From Chara braunii (lineage: Eukaryota; Streptophyta; Charophyceae; Charales; Characeae): 33,654 nt of DNA. The notes under the pieces were generated by a model. That model saw only the letters and a list, made by a program, of their open reading frames with translations. It ran no database searches and had not been told where the DNA came from. The position numbers and the translations under genes were made by a program. Shown one piece after another: positions 1-10,701 of the stretch (position 1 is its first letter; every line of letters starts with the position of its first letter). The stretch covers positions 1,514,864 through 1,548,517 of the forward strand of contig BFEA01000090.1 of assembly GCA_003427395.1 (NCBI GenBank), in the 5' to 3' direction.

Positions 1-219
1 GGCTCTAGACTCAGACTGGTTGGACTGGTACTGGCCTAGACCTACCCTACCGCTACTGGACTCTAAAAATGCCAACTTTGTCTTTTTCTGCTCGGCCTCC
101 AGTACCCCTCACGCCAACTGCAGTGGGGTGCAGTATCGGCCTACCGGTCTACTTGAGTGTTTTTCCGCTACCCCAAGGGCCTCAGGGCCGCTAGCTTCGC
201 CACTTGAGTGTTTTTCCCT
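1..219 (-). repeat. Chromovirus LTR fragment, inverted copy
   Basis: The reverse complement of this stretch matches 4025-4243, inside the complete LTR at 3771-5188. I count 8 differences over 219 bases with no indels (about 96% identity). It starts at the window edge, so the LTR copy must continue outside. It ends abruptly at 219, where LINE endonuclease sequence begins. In LTR coordinates the break lies 8 bases beyond the point where the 3' LTR at 14017 is broken, so the two fragments are complementary halves of an LTR. Non-coding; the short reading frames here are incidental. Confidence 0.9.
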
Positions 220-1440
220 CATTGGGTTGATCTTGTAGTTCGTAATTGAGATATTAAATTCTTGAAGATATCGAATTTTCGCTTGTAACTTTGAGTATTC
301 ATTGCATTTTTTTTGCCAGAAAGGCCAAACCACAATTAAACCAGTCAATGAGTAAATCATGATGATTCTTGGTTGTGTGCCAAAAAATCCAGATATCACG
401 AACATATTGTATGAATTGTTCTTGTGTTAGCAAGGAGGTATTCAAATTGTAAAATCCTCTCCATTGATCTGTTTTTTTCCGAAAGGTTAGTAGCACCGCA
501 CACATCTTATGGTCTGCACCTGGACATGGACTCTGAGGAAAAATGACAGCCCATACCAGCGCTCTATCTAGATCCTCAGACATAAGTATGAGATCTATCC
601 TGGATCTAGATTGATGAGGGGTTCCACTATTACGGATACACGTAAACAAACGTCCTTGTGGGAATATTTTCTGGTATGTGTCAAATAAATATTCTGCCTC
701 ACATAGACTTTGGATGATATTGTCGTCTTCTTTTATGTAGGGCGGACACGGAGAAGGTAGATTCCATCTATCCAACCATCTATCAGGGGCTACATTGAAG
801 TGCCCTGCTATAATGACTGAAATTCCATTTGGAATTTGAGTCATAATCTCTTGGAAAAAATCCACCCTCTCTTGAACATCATTTGGTCCATAGACGTTAA
901 TAACACACACTATTTCCAATTCTAGCATTACCAACGCCGAGACTCACCGTCCCTGGTCCTTGTCTGACACCCAATGCACAATTTCTGCCCTTGAGTCCGG
1001 GGGAACCCAAATGGCCACTCCTCCAGACCCACTCCTCCGAGCTGAGGCATATACCTTCTGGAAGGGCCATATTAGGTTATGGATTCTAGTGTGTGTTGGA
1101 GACTCCGTTAGATGAGTTTCTTGTATGTCTGGCCAAGTACGGCCCCCTACTCCCTTAAATTGCTCTAAAATAACTTTCCTTTTGACCGCGTCTGATGTGG
1201 CCAACCCATTCACATTTAAGGTTCTGAGGTCCAAATCTGTTGTCCTTGTAGCCTGCCGCCAAAATGGATTTTTCGCATAGAATTCTTGCAAGGCCTCCAT
1301 CAATTCTAGAGACAATACCCCTGCCTCTATCCTGCAGCACTTAGAGACACACCCAATTACCATTGTCAGGCCTTGTGTCAGCCTGTTCCAAAAGATGTTA
1401 ATCCCGCCATTACCCCCAAAAAATGAGGTGCTGTGTTTTG
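220..1440 (-). pseudogene. LINE (L1-like) ORF2 endonuclease fragment
   Basis: Minus-strand reading gives an apurinic/apyrimidinic-type endonuclease, the first domain of L1-like LINE ORF2, which nicks target DNA for target-primed reverse transcription. Visible motifs in order: LRTLNVNGLA near 1200-1225, QETHL near 1110-1125, NVYGPND near 885-905, GHFN at 794-805, RSRIDLIL near 590-615 and GADH near 510-520. An acidic linker helix follows, down to about 222. The family's GDFN motif reads GHFN, so a catalytic aspartate is lost. One in-frame TGA (944-946) splits the domain, and an A8 run near 305 carries a one-base frameshift. Reverse transcriptase is missing: the fragment stops at the LTR junction at 219/220. 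The upstream limit is uncertain because it runs into GAG-rich sequence. Dead copy. Confidence 0.85.
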
Positions 1441-1467
1441 CCCGTCGGTGTAAAGATGACAAGACCA

Positions 1468-1735
1468 GGTCGAGGAGGAGGAGGAGGAGGAAGGAGGAGG
1501 CCATGGAGGAGGATGAAGAGGAGGAGGAGGCGGCGATGGAGGAGGAAGAAGACGAGGAGAAGGTGGAAGAGGAGGAGGGGGAGGAGGAGGAGGAAGAGGA
1601 AGAGGAGGAGGGGGAGGTGGAGGACAAGGAGGAGGAAGAGGAGGAGGTGATAGAGGAAGGAGGAGGAGGAGGAGGAGAATGAGGCGATGGAGGAGGAGGA
1701 GGAGGAGGAGGAGCACGAGAGGAGGACTACGCCGG
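1468..1735. repeat. GAG/GGA-rich purine microsatellite
   Basis: About 270 bases of imperfect (GAG)n/(GGA)n on the plus strand, almost free of pyrimidines. It is open in several frames (poly-Glu or Arg/Gly on plus, poly-Ser/Leu/Pro on minus) only because the triplet lacks stops. A polypurine tract of this length can form triplex DNA. No protein is claimed. Confidence 0.9.
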
Positions 1736-1736
1736 G

Positions 1737-1787
1737 GTAGTGGCTGGCTCCCTCCCCTCCAACTTTTTTGTTTTTTTTTTCTTCTCG

Positions 1788-1839
<52 letters not shown>

Positions 1840-2175
1840 TTTTTAGTCAATCAATCAATCAGTCAATCATTCGTTCATTCATTCCTTCATTCATTCCTTC
1901 ATTCATTCATCCAATGACATTCATTCATTCATTCATTCATTCATTCATTCGTTCATTCATTCATTCATTCATTCATTCATTCATTCATTCATTCATTCGT
2001 TCATTCATTCATTCAAGATCCGTTGATTTCAATGGAAAGATCCGTCGAAATAGACGGATCTTGGATGGTTGATTGATTGATTGATTGATTGAAAGAAAAA
2101 AAAGGCGGGGGAGGGGAGCCAGCCGCCTCCTCCTCCATCTCCTCCTCCTCCTCCTCCTCCTCCTCCTCTTCCTCG
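1737..2175. repeat. Nested inverted repeat built of microsatellites
   Basis: The left arm, about 1737-1870, reads GGCTGGCTCC, a pyrimidine stretch, a T-rich run and then (CAAT)n. The right arm, about 2067-2175, is its reverse complement in the same order: (GATT)n, an A-rich run, GGAGCCAGCC and then (CTC)n. The spacer is mainly (ATTC)n at 1868-2014. At the centre is a perfect 10-bp stem, 2037-2046 with 2053-2062, around a 6-base loop. The whole could extrude as a cruciform. The outer arms join GAG-rich purine tracts on both sides. Confidence 0.75.
1788..2014. repeat. (CAAT)n then (ATTC)n microsatellites
   Basis: Tetranucleotide repeats: CAAT units at 1788-1870 broken by a short T-run, then ATTC units at 1868-2014 with a few GTTC and CCTTC variants. 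The Ser-Ile-Asn-Gln and Ser-Phe-Ile-His reading frames over them are artefacts of the repeat. Confidence 0.95.
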
Positions 2176-2210
2176 CTCATGAATGGATTTACAAGATCTG
2201 TGAATTTTGA

Positions 2211-2632
2211 GGATGAGGAGGAGGAAGAGGACAAGGACGAGGAGGAGGACGACGAGGAAGAAGAGGAGGAGGAAGAGGAGGAGGAGGACGAGGAAGAAGA
2301 GGATGAGGAAGAGGAGGAGGAGGACGAGGAGGAAGAGGAGGAGGAGGAGGGGGAGGAGGAAGCCAAGGAAGAGAAGGACGAGGTGGAGGAGGAGGAGGAC
2401 GAGGAGGAGGAAGGCGAAGAGGAAGAGGAGGTGGAAGAGGAGGAAGAGGAGGAGTGGGAAGCCAAGGAGGTAGAGGAGGAGGAGGAAGAGGAGGCGGAAG
2501 ACGAGGAGGAGGAGGAGGAGAAGGAGGAGGAGGAGGTGGAAGACAAGGCCCTGGAGGAGGAGGGTGAAGACAAGGCCTTGGAGGAGGAGGAGGAGGTGGA
2601 AGAGGAGGCGGAGGAGGAGGAGGAGGTGAAAT
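2211..2632. repeat. GAG-rich purine microsatellite, second tract
   Basis: About 420 bases of imperfect (GAG)n, open as poly-Glu on plus and poly-Ser/Leu on minus. It is preceded by (CTC)n at 2126-2172, so the two form an inverted purine/pyrimidine pair around a roughly 38-base unique spacer. Confidence 0.9.
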
Positions 2633-2639
2633 GAGGAAG

Positions 2640-3014
2640 AGGAGGAGGGAAGGAGGAGAAGGAGAAAGAGTAGGAAGAGGAGGCTCACCCTAGTGACGGG
2701 TAAAGGAGGAGCAACTCCCGGCGACGACTCCAGCGGCGGCAACTATGCCTGCAACAGCGTAACAGCGGGGCAGCGGGGCAGTCCGATTTCGAATTCAACA
2801 TTGGCCCGATCTAGGCCGTCGATCTGGGTGGACTGACGGGCCAGATCGGGCCGTTTTTTTTTAACGAAATCTCTGGGTCCCTCTCAGGATCCATCACAGC
2901 GAGGTGCTGCCAAGGGTTGATCAAAACCCCTTGGCGGCGGAAGTTGGCAGCCCTAGACCCGAGGAAGAAGCCCTGCGGCTATTTTTTTTTTCCGGCCAGA
3001 TATTCCGGATGGTC

Positions 3015-3045
<31 letters not shown>

Positions 3046-3770
3046 CCCCTTGCGATATCCCTCTATCCTGGCGGTGGTAAGAGAACCGTCAAAATTGAGG
3101 GCTTATCTGTCGGGCTGCTCCATCTATAGGTGGGGAGCGGCACCTGCTGGAAACCGAGTCCAGCGTCCCATTGGTACAACATACAATACAGATATTGGTG
3201 ATTGTTGTTTCCTAGGGCTATGGTGATACTTGTCTCTTCCCGGGTCTCCGTTGTCCCTTGGAGCTGCGATTTTCCCCCTTCCCTTCATGGAGCACCTCCG
3301 GATATCAGGAAAAACAACTTAGGGTCGGACCCCACAGGAATGCAGAGAGGAAAAAGTTTGCCGCGGAAGTGTTTCCGAGACCCCACACCTCGCGAAAACG
3401 ATTATGGAAAGGCCGAATTTCGCTGAAATGGCTTCCAAAAACCATATTCCGGGACCCCACAGCCCGCATTTCATGGCCTGGAAGATCACCTGTGGACGTT
3501 TTCACATCGTCCATGGTCTGGAAATCGGCGAATGGAGGAGATCTCTCCGCAAATTTGTGCCGAAAGCCGAGGTTGGCCCCCTGAGCCGTCTTGAACTTTT
3601 CCAAAACCAGGTCCCGTGGACGGACCATGGATTGTTCGTCCATGCATTGTCTGACGTCCGTGGAACATGGGACCCCGGCACGGCCATTTCGTGAGGTCCA
3701 CCCACGGCCTCCTGGACAACAACCACTTTCCTCTTTCGGACTTCACCTACCAAACTTTCCTTTTACGAAA
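2640..3770. other. Non-coding stretch upstream of the 5' LTR
   Basis: No gene recognised. It holds a T-run of about 24 (3017-3040) and a 41-base motif at 3129-3169 repeated at 19736-19776. From about 3300 to 3770 lies GC-rich sequence in which short phrases recur, such as GGGACCCC, GACCCCACA and GTGGACG with CCATGG. Overlapping reading frames of 75-112 codons occur on both strands at 3202-3753, but none shows a recognisable domain and they shadow one another. The last five bases, CGAAA (3766-3770), are the predicted left target-site duplication of the chromovirus. Confidence 0.5.
3129..3169 (+). repeat. Dispersed 41-bp repeat, copy 1
   Basis: Matches 19736-19776 in direct orientation with about six substitutions and no indel. 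The common start is GGTGGGGAGC and the common end is CGTCCC. Flanking sequence does not match, so this is a short shared piece of an unidentified dispersed element. Confidence 0.65.
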
Positions 3771-5188
3771 TGTAATGACCCGTCAAGACACAGACTGAGA
3801 ACACTGCTGATTTCTGAAGTTCTGCCGATGGAATGGATGCCTTGCTGAGATTCCCGCATTCTGCTGTGTTTTCTAAGTCTGTCTGTGTGTGCGTGCTTGT
3901 GACCTGCATGCCTGTCTGAGTGCTTGTTGGTGTGAGTGTGTGTGGGACCCGCAAGGGTACTTGCTTGTTTGGCAGGCCCGTAGGGCCGGTACTTACCTGT
4001 GGCCGTGGCATTGAGGGTTGTAGCAGGGAAAAACACTCAAGTGGCGAAGCTAGCGACCCTGAGGGCCTTGGGGTAGCGGAAAAACACTCAAGTAGGCCGC
4101 TAGGCCGATACTGCACCCCACTGCAGTTGGCGTGAGGGGTACTGGAGGCCGAGCAGAAAAAGACAAAGTTGACATTCTTAGAGTCCAGTAGCGGTAGGGT
4201 AGGTCTAGGCCGGTACCAGTCCAACCAGTCTAAGTCTAGAGCCTGTACGGGCAATATCAGAGTCTGCAATGATGTTTCCCTCTGAAACGGAGGAAGTACC
4301 GGTTGCTTGGAGAGGCCGAGCGGCCTGGAAGTCACCGCCCAGGAGGCAAGTAGGCCGCTATATCAAGAGGCAGGGCGGAGAGCCCAGCCNCATTCTTCAG
4401 TGTGCGAGTTGGGCGTCACGCTGCTGGAGCGCTAGGTGGAGGAGCGCTGGGCACTACAGCGTTGCTGGGAGGAAGAAGCCGGGAGCTTCCACCTTGGCTA
4501 TGGTGGAGCTCTGCCGGTANGAGGAGGAGGGAGAAGGGGACCAAGGAGGAGAGTGGCGAGGTACTTACTGGCTATGGTAGACACCATCTTCATCTCCTTG
4601 CTAGGCGCTGCATCAGGAAGGCCCCNGTGGGGGTAGTGCCGCATCAAGGAAGCTCGGGACAGAGTCAGGCATGGTGGTTGAGAGTGAGCAGGGGTATAGC
4701 NGCTTGGTGATGACCTTGAAGTGGGGCAGCGACATAGCTGCTTTGGGTTGTCCGTTGCACAGGAAGCTGAAGCCTCAGTAGTCCACCATAGCCTCGGCCT
4801 GTATGTGGAGGAAGAAGAAGNACTGCCATGGCTATGGTGGACCTNATCTTATGCCTGCAGTNGAAGTGGGATTCAGACATTGATTCTGGTTCAGCTGTTC
4901 AACATTATTATTGTTTATTTATTGTTTGAATAAGAGAGGAGGAGATAAAGAGGAGGAGGTTGTTGAGCGAAGAAGAAGAGCTTTGTCTTTGGTCTATGCT
5001 GGAGTACATCATCTCTTTCTTCTTTTTTAATTCTTTTTCTTCTTCTTTCCCTCTCTCTCCTCTCAAGTTCTTTCATTTCTTTTGCAATTGGACGACATTG
5101 GGCTCAAGTTCATTCATTTCTTTTCGCAATTGGACAACATTGTACTTTCTGATGATTGTGGACTTTGAAATTGGCCAGGATTGTAACA
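3771..5188 (+). repeat. 5' LTR, complete (1418 bp)
   Basis: Starts TGTAATGACC and ends TTGTAACA, giving the TG...CA termini. The PBS starts one spacer base after the end. The first 247 bases recur at 13771-14017 and bases 4025-4243 recur inverted at 1-219. Inside, GGCTATGGT(A/G)GA recurs near 4494, 4569 and 4829, with an inverse copy near 4781-4793. The last 250 bases turn pyrimidine-rich. Seven isolated N bases (4390, 4520, 4626, 4701, 4821, 4845, 4862) fall here. I could not place promoter or poly(A) signals with confidence. Confidence 0.9.
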
Positions 5189-5189
5189 T

Positions 5190-5201
5190 TGGTATCAGAG
5201 C
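5190..5201 (+). other. Primer-binding site for initiator Met tRNA
   Basis: TGGTATCAGAGC is the standard plant LTR-retrotransposon PBS, complementary to the 3' end of tRNA-iMet, which primes minus-strand cDNA synthesis. One base (T5189) separates it from the LTR end. This fixes the LTR boundary and the element's orientation. Confidence 0.95.
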
Positions 5202-5240
5202 GGATTCTACTTGTTGGCGAGAGTTGACTTTGCTGCCATA

Positions 5241-5284
5241 ACCCTAACCCTAGTGGTAAGGGCTAACCACTTAGGGTTAGGGCT
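5241..5284 (+). other. Stem-loop in the retrotransposon leader
   Basis: About 40 bases after the PBS, CCCTAACCCTAGTGGT is followed by its near-perfect reverse complement ACCACTTAGGGTTAGGG with one bulged base and a loop of about 8 bases. A further TTAGGGTT follows near 5290. The place suits a packaging or dimerisation signal, which is inference. The CCCTAA-like units look telomeric but are too few. Confidence 0.6.
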
Positions 5285-6502
5285 GGAAGTTAGGGTTAAG
5301 TGGGGCAGCGTGGTAAAGGGAAGCTGCTCCCACCTGGCAGGGCCGTGTAGGTTCGACACTAGACCCGACCAGGTTGCTTGAGTGCATGTTTGTGGTGGCA
5401 AGACACAAGGTGGGACTTCGTGATGCAATTTGAGAGAGGCGACAGTGAAGGGCACCTACAACTTGAATCTGGACTTCAGGGAAGACGAGGAGTGACTTTA
5501 GGGCTCCCCTCAAGTGGGCGAGCTTGAGGGTGGCAGCCATATCTGCACCTACGGACTGCAAGTTGCTGCTTTGATCTTCAACATCGGCGGGGGTTCCGGC
5601 TTTGTACTTTGGGGTAGATGTTGACCCTCCTAGATGATAGGACACTAGTGTAGAGGATGCTAATTGGGTCAGGAGGACTATGTGAGAGGGGGGTGAATTC
5701 TTTTCATCTCAAGAGCCCGACCACTCAAGTAAGTGTCGTGCCACTAGGGTGCCCATGTGTGTGTGCATGGAATTGACTGCCTGTTGGGGTTCTCTGGGTT
5801 CTTCTTCCATCCTCCATAGTCTTGATTGTGTGTGAGGTGACTGAACTGCCTACTACCTGACGAGTGAATGAATGAAGTATCTTGTTTGCCATGTGATATC
5901 TCTCTACAGTGCTTTGTTTATTTCATTCTGAACGGCTGTAGTCTACAGGTTCTTTCTGGGGCAAAATTTCGTTTTTCAATTCAGTAGGGACAGAGTAGGT
6001 CTCTGTGGAACTCTTGTTGGTTGGGACCCGGTTCTGACTCCACTGGGACCATTTGGGACTCAGTGGGACCGGGCCCAAACAAGAAGGGCCCCTCAGGCCA
6101 AATCTGTTGACGTCAGTTACCTTGCTCTATCTGATTGGGACTCGGACTTTATGCTTTCGGACCAGGACACTCGTTGCGGAGGGGATCTCCGCTGTGACGT
6201 TTTATCAGACTTTACCGCACGATCCGCCGCCTGACTCGCACCTTATACACCGCTCAATTCTCTTTTGCATTTCGCTGTACATCTTGAATCTGATTTGTTG
6301 TGTTTTCACGGAGCTGAGGCTGGCTAGGCTTGGGAGGACCCCATACATAGTCAGTCCAGACTGTGTGGCTGGATCAGATCTCTCTGATCTTCTTTTTTTG
6401 TTTTGATGATTGCTCTCCAGTCCAAATGAATTGCCGCTCCGGCTAGGAGTTCTACCTTCTCTTCTGACTGAGTTCACGCTGTTTCTTTCATCGGATTCTT
6501 TA
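5285..6502 (+). other. Retrotransposon leader between PBS and gag
   Basis: About 1.2 kb of sequence between the leader stem-loop and the first plausible gag ATG at 6503. Reading frames of 82-122 codons occur on both strands (5207-5645 minus, 6053-6406 plus) but show no known domain. Untranslated leaders of this length are common in large plant Ty3 elements. The part at 6410-6502 is open in the gag frame, so the true start could be slightly upstream. Confidence 0.55.
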
Positions 6503-8277
6503 ATGCCTGCGTCTACACGGTCGCAAACAAGAGAGAGAGAGAGAAGAGAGAAGCTATTGAGTGTTGCTCTTGAGGGAGTGAGGAGAGGGAAGAGGAGCGT
6601 TCGTCACAAAGCTGAGAGGAAGTACGGACCCCTTTTGAGAGTCTTACTGACACCCTCATCCTCCATCATGGCATCTGCGGCAGATTGGAAACTGCAGATG
6701 GACGCTGCCCCTGAGGCAGAAAAACCGCAGTATCAGTTCTTCTATGAGAAAACCTTGAAGAGGGAGGAGGAAGAGAAAGAGAGAGAGAAAAGGGATAAGG
6801 TGCAGGCTCACGAGGCCGTCCTTAGCACCGTGTCCGCTCTGATCGATGAGGAGGTAGAGGAGAAAACGGTTCCCTTCCTCAGAGCCTTAGCAGGGGTCCG
6901 GGTTGCTGAGGATCATACTGGCCAGCTCGCACAGGTGTTTAAGCAGCTCAAGGAGTTGCGCGAAGACATGGCCAGCGCAGCAGCACCGCGATCAACTGCA
7001 ACAGTTTGCTAATTCGCAGCAGGCTCAGATCGTCTCTCCACTCACCTACCCTGCTTCCAATGCTACGTGTCAGTTCAGTTTTGCCCCTCTGACCATGTCT
7101 ACTTCTTCTTCTACTACTTCTTCTTCTTCTTTGAGTGTGGTTAATAGCCAAAGCGGATATGCAGCAAGTCCAGACCCCGCTGCCGCCGCTGCTGTTGCTG
7201 CTGCAGCAGCAAGTGGTAGTGCAGGGAATTCTGGAACTGCTGCAGTCCCGAGTCCGGATCCAGCAATGGCTGGGCCAGGCGGCAACTTTGCTTACATCGA
7301 CGGGAAGGCGGCGCAGATTCCGTCCAAGTATGACGGAAAGGACGACGTCGAGTCTTGGATCAGCTCCATGCGATCCTACTTTGATGTGTTGGGGACACCC
7401 CCGTCCACTTAGTCGTCTATCCTGGGGACCAATGTGGAGCCCGTCGTGAGGGGTTTCTGGAAACCCAAGCTGTCCAATCAGCCTACAAGAGAATAGACCT
7501 GAACAAATGGCTGAAGGCTACGCCTACTACCGCACTTGAGGATCTCTTGATCAAACAATATGTTGATCCACATGCTGCAGCTAAAGCAAGACTCAAGCTT
7601 GACAAGCTCAAGCATAGCAAGTGGACCGGCACCATGCACAACCTGCAGCAGTATGTTAGTAAGCTCTTTGCTACTCCGCATTTGGAGATGACGGCACAGT
7701 CCTGTCTGGATGTGATAAAAGGTACGGTCCCCTCTACTCTAAAAGATCGCCTAGGGCTCGGCCTCAGCGAATATACAGATTGGCTTACCCTCATGCGGGA
7801 CTTAGTCAAGCTGGAGCCACAAGACCTCCCGGGTGGATCAAGTGGCAAAAAGGCCACTAGCCGCAAACGGTTTCCAGGCAACAACCGTTTTGCAGCACAC
7901 GATCTGCTTGAGGCTGACGAGGAGACCCTCGTGGATGAATCTTCTCTTGATGACGATTAAGAGCAAGACTGCGGGGCTTCTTACTCTTTGTCAGCCCATG
8001 AGTCTGAGTACGTAAATGACGAAGAATCTATGAATGTTTTTAAAAGGGACCGAGGACCACGATGAAGAACAACACTAACACTATCCTTTTTCCCAAGGGA
8101 GCAAAGATTCCACCCAAACCGGAAGATCCTGCCACAAAACCATGGGTAGATCTCCAGATTAGTGAAAGTGAGTGGAAGAACAGGGTGAAGAAAGGAGTTT
8201 GCCTGCATTGCACCAAACCGGGACATTCAGTCCAACAATGTTTCAGATTGCAGCAGCGAAACCAGCAACGCGGGTAG
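6503..8277 (+). pseudogene. gag: gag (capsid and nucleocapsid), broken
   Basis: Gag forms the cytoplasmic virus-like particle and binds the element RNA. Visible order: a basic and acidic coiled-coil-like segment from ATG 6503 (alternative ATG 6668), a Gln/Ser/Ala-rich linker with poly-Ala near 7170-7210, then a retrotransposon Gag domain beginning IPSKYDGKDDVESWI near 7318 and running to about 7830. It ends with a CCHC zinc knuckle, CLHCTKPGHSVQQC, at 8200-8241 (C-x2-C-x4-H-x4-C). Reading requires frame changes near 6980 (in a GCA run), 7480, 8055 and 8250. Stops lie at 7410 (TAG) and 7958 (TAA). The motif order is right for a chromovirus; the copy cannot make full-length Gag. Confidence 0.85.
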
Positions 8278-8930
8278 AGGCATCATCAGCACACTCTATA
8301 GGTGGAGAGGCGGAACATGTAAGTACAAATTCTTCTTTGGATTCTGATCTCACTCAGCAAACCTCTTCTGAAACCCCATCTGATGCTGATTCCAAGGCTG
8401 AGAAGATCCACATCCTATACAAGGAGTCTTGGGTAGAGTCGGGAGAGATTGACTTCCATGCTCTGTTGACGCGCTGGGCTCATATGAAGCAAGAACGCGC
8501 GCAAGGGAGAACGAAGCTGATTTTCTTCAAACTCTACATTAATGGCCGTTACATCCGTGCGTTGGCTGATTGTGGCGCAACTGCTAACTACGTCTCACCG
8601 CACGGCATTCGTAAGGCACGCTTGGGGATGAAACAAGTGACTCTGTAGAATCCTTGTCGGACCCAAGTAGGCAACCAAGAGGTTGTCATATCTACGAATG
8701 CAGTCAAAGGTGTGCGCACTACCTTTGACCTTTGACGCCGACCGCACAATCACGCATGAATTAAACTTCTATGTCCTTGATCAGTGCCCCTTCAACGCGG
8801 TTATTGGCTTGGGTTGGTTGCAGGCCCAATGTGAAAGAACCACGTGGAATGACTCACAATTCATGGTCAAAGATGCCATGGGAATCGAGCGACCAGTCCT
8901 CTTGGATGAGCCGCGCGAGTCCCAAGTGAA
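8278..8930 (+). pseudogene. Retroviral-type aspartic protease region
   Basis: Pepsin-like retrotransposon protease that would cut Gag-Pol. The frame that opens near 8172 reads LADCGATANYVSP at about 8561-8599, aligning with the D-[ST]-G-A active-site loop but with Cys in the middle position. The flap and C-terminal part follow after a TAG (8646-8648) and a frameshift near 8700-8725, ending with NAVIGLGWLQAQ near 8796-8830, the ILG-type motif that closes this fold. DCG occurs in some plant Ty3 proteases as far as I recall, so it may not be a mutation. The N-terminal part, 8278-8510, is acidic linker. Confidence 0.8.
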
Positions 8931-10701
8931 CTTTCTCAATGCAATGCAATTCTGCAAAAAGTGGCGCAGACGCAAAACCAATGAACAAATGTATATGGTC
9001 TTTGTTAGGCCTGCTCATGTGCCTTCTATTTTTGCTGTACATAATGATTCTACTTTGCATGCTGTTTCCACCTCGGATGCAACCACTTCTACCTCTAATC
9101 CTGTCATATTGGCTGCACCTATGACATCTGATATGCTTGCTCCTGAGAGTGCTGATCCCGCTCCGGAAGTTCCACCAGAAATTCGCAACCTTCTCAACCG
9201 ATTCCCTGAGGTCTTGGCCGAACCACATGGAGTTCCCGTGCGTCCGGTCCGACACAAGATCGAGTTGATTGAAGGTAGTACTCCTCCAAAGGGTTGCGTC
9301 TATCGAATGGGCTCAGGCGAATTGGAGGAGTTGCGAAGGCAGATTGATGAGATGATTGGGAAGGGATGGATCAAACCCAGTGAGTCTGAGTTTGGTGCAC
9401 CAGTGCTGTTTGTCCCTAAGAAAGGAGGCAAATTGCGGATGTGTATTGATTACCGCGGATTGAATCGGATTACGAGAAAGAATGCATATCCTTTGCCACG
9501 CATCGATGATTTGCTTGATGCTGCAGGTGGGTGCAAAGTCTTCAGCAAGATCGATCTCAAGTCTGGCTATCACCTGATTGAAGTCGATCCTGCCGACCAG
9601 CACAAAACCGCATTCAAAACTCGCGATGGGCTGTACGAGTTTACCGCCATGCCCTTCGGTCTCACGAATGCACCAGCCACCTTTCAAAGTCTCATGGACA
9701 AAGTGTTCCGCCATCAGATTAACCTGTTTGTTGTTGTTTATCTGGACGATATACTCATATTCAGCAAATCAATGGAGGAACACATGAGACATTTTGAGGA
9801 AGTGTTGCAGGTCCTCAAGGAAGCGCAACTCCATCTCAACTTGGAGAAATCTAAGTTTGGGAGGGACAGCGTCATCTACCTTGGGCACCGGTTGTCTGCT
9901 GAAGGCCTAGAGCCTGAGGCAACCAAGGTTGAGGTCATCCGCAATTGGCCTCAACCGGCGAATGTTCGCGAGTTGCGTTCTTTTCTTGGTCTTGCGTCCT
10001 ACTACCGCAAGTTTGTGCCTAAGTTTTCTATCACCGCCCGTCCACTGTCTAGATTGACTAGCAAGAATGTGTCTTACACATGGGATGGGGAATGCACGAC
10101 AGCCTTCGCAGCATTAAAGGAGTCTTTGGTGAATCATCCGGTGCTCCGCATTGCAGATCCCAAACTCACATTCGTAGTAACTACGGATGCCAGTATGTAT
10201 GGGATTGGTGCAGTGCTGAAACAAGATGACGACGACGGCCTACGTCCGCTAGAGTTTTACAGCAAACGTATGCCCATTCACAAGGTAGCTGCCTCCACCT
10301 ACATGCGAGAACTCTATGCCTTGAGAGAGACACTAGACCACTGGAAGCACTACCTCTTGGGTCGCCATTTCAAGGTGTTCTCAGACCATGAGACCTTGAA
10401 ATGGGTTCAGACAAAGAATAATCCCTCAACTACTCTAACCCGTTGGCTGCATGAGATTGCTGTGTATGACTTTGAGATTAAGGACAAGAAAGACTGTTAC
10501 AATCGCGTTGCGGATGCTTTGTCGCACCACCCGGAGTACATGACTTGCCTTGTGGGTTCCTACGACCTGCGTAAAAATCTGAAGGAGGAACTCATCGAGC
10601 ATACTGCCAAGGATCCGGAACTCAGTCCCATCCTTGAGAAGATTCGGGCTGACCCTAGCAGTCAGCATGATTTCCATGAATGTAAGGGTCTTCTTTTCTG
10701 A
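8683..10701 (+). pseudogene. pol: pol: reverse transcriptase and RNase H (longest ORF)
   Basis: 672 codons open. It reverse-transcribes the element RNA and removes the RNA strand. Residues 1-50 are the protease tail. RT covers about 215-390: LRMCIDYR at 251, motif A catalytic D291 in FSKIDLKSGY, the MPFGLTNAPATFQ motif, and YLDD at 353-356 (9739-9750). The connection follows, then RNase H at about 495-620 with all four acidic catalytic residues: D502 (TTDAS), E543 (MRELYA), D568 (FSDHETL) and D611 (RVADAL). All key residues are kept, so decay is recent here. The ORF starts after a frameshift and ends at TGA 10699-10701. Integrase continues in the same frame past it, so the stop is premature. 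The first ATG is not a real start. Confidence 0.93.

Noticed and set aside
1378-2742. Reading frames of 74-237 codons encoding poly-Glu, poly-Ser, poly-Leu or Arg-rich proteins
   Set aside because: They follow directly from GAG/CTC and CAAT/ATTC repeats that lack stop triplets in every frame on both strands.
3202-3753. Host gene upstream of the LTR
   Set aside because: At least six overlapping frames on both strands of similar length and no motif; more likely repeat sequence.
5241-5300. Interstitial telomere
   Set aside because: Only about five TTAGGG-like units, arranged as an inverted repeat and located in a retrotransposon leader.
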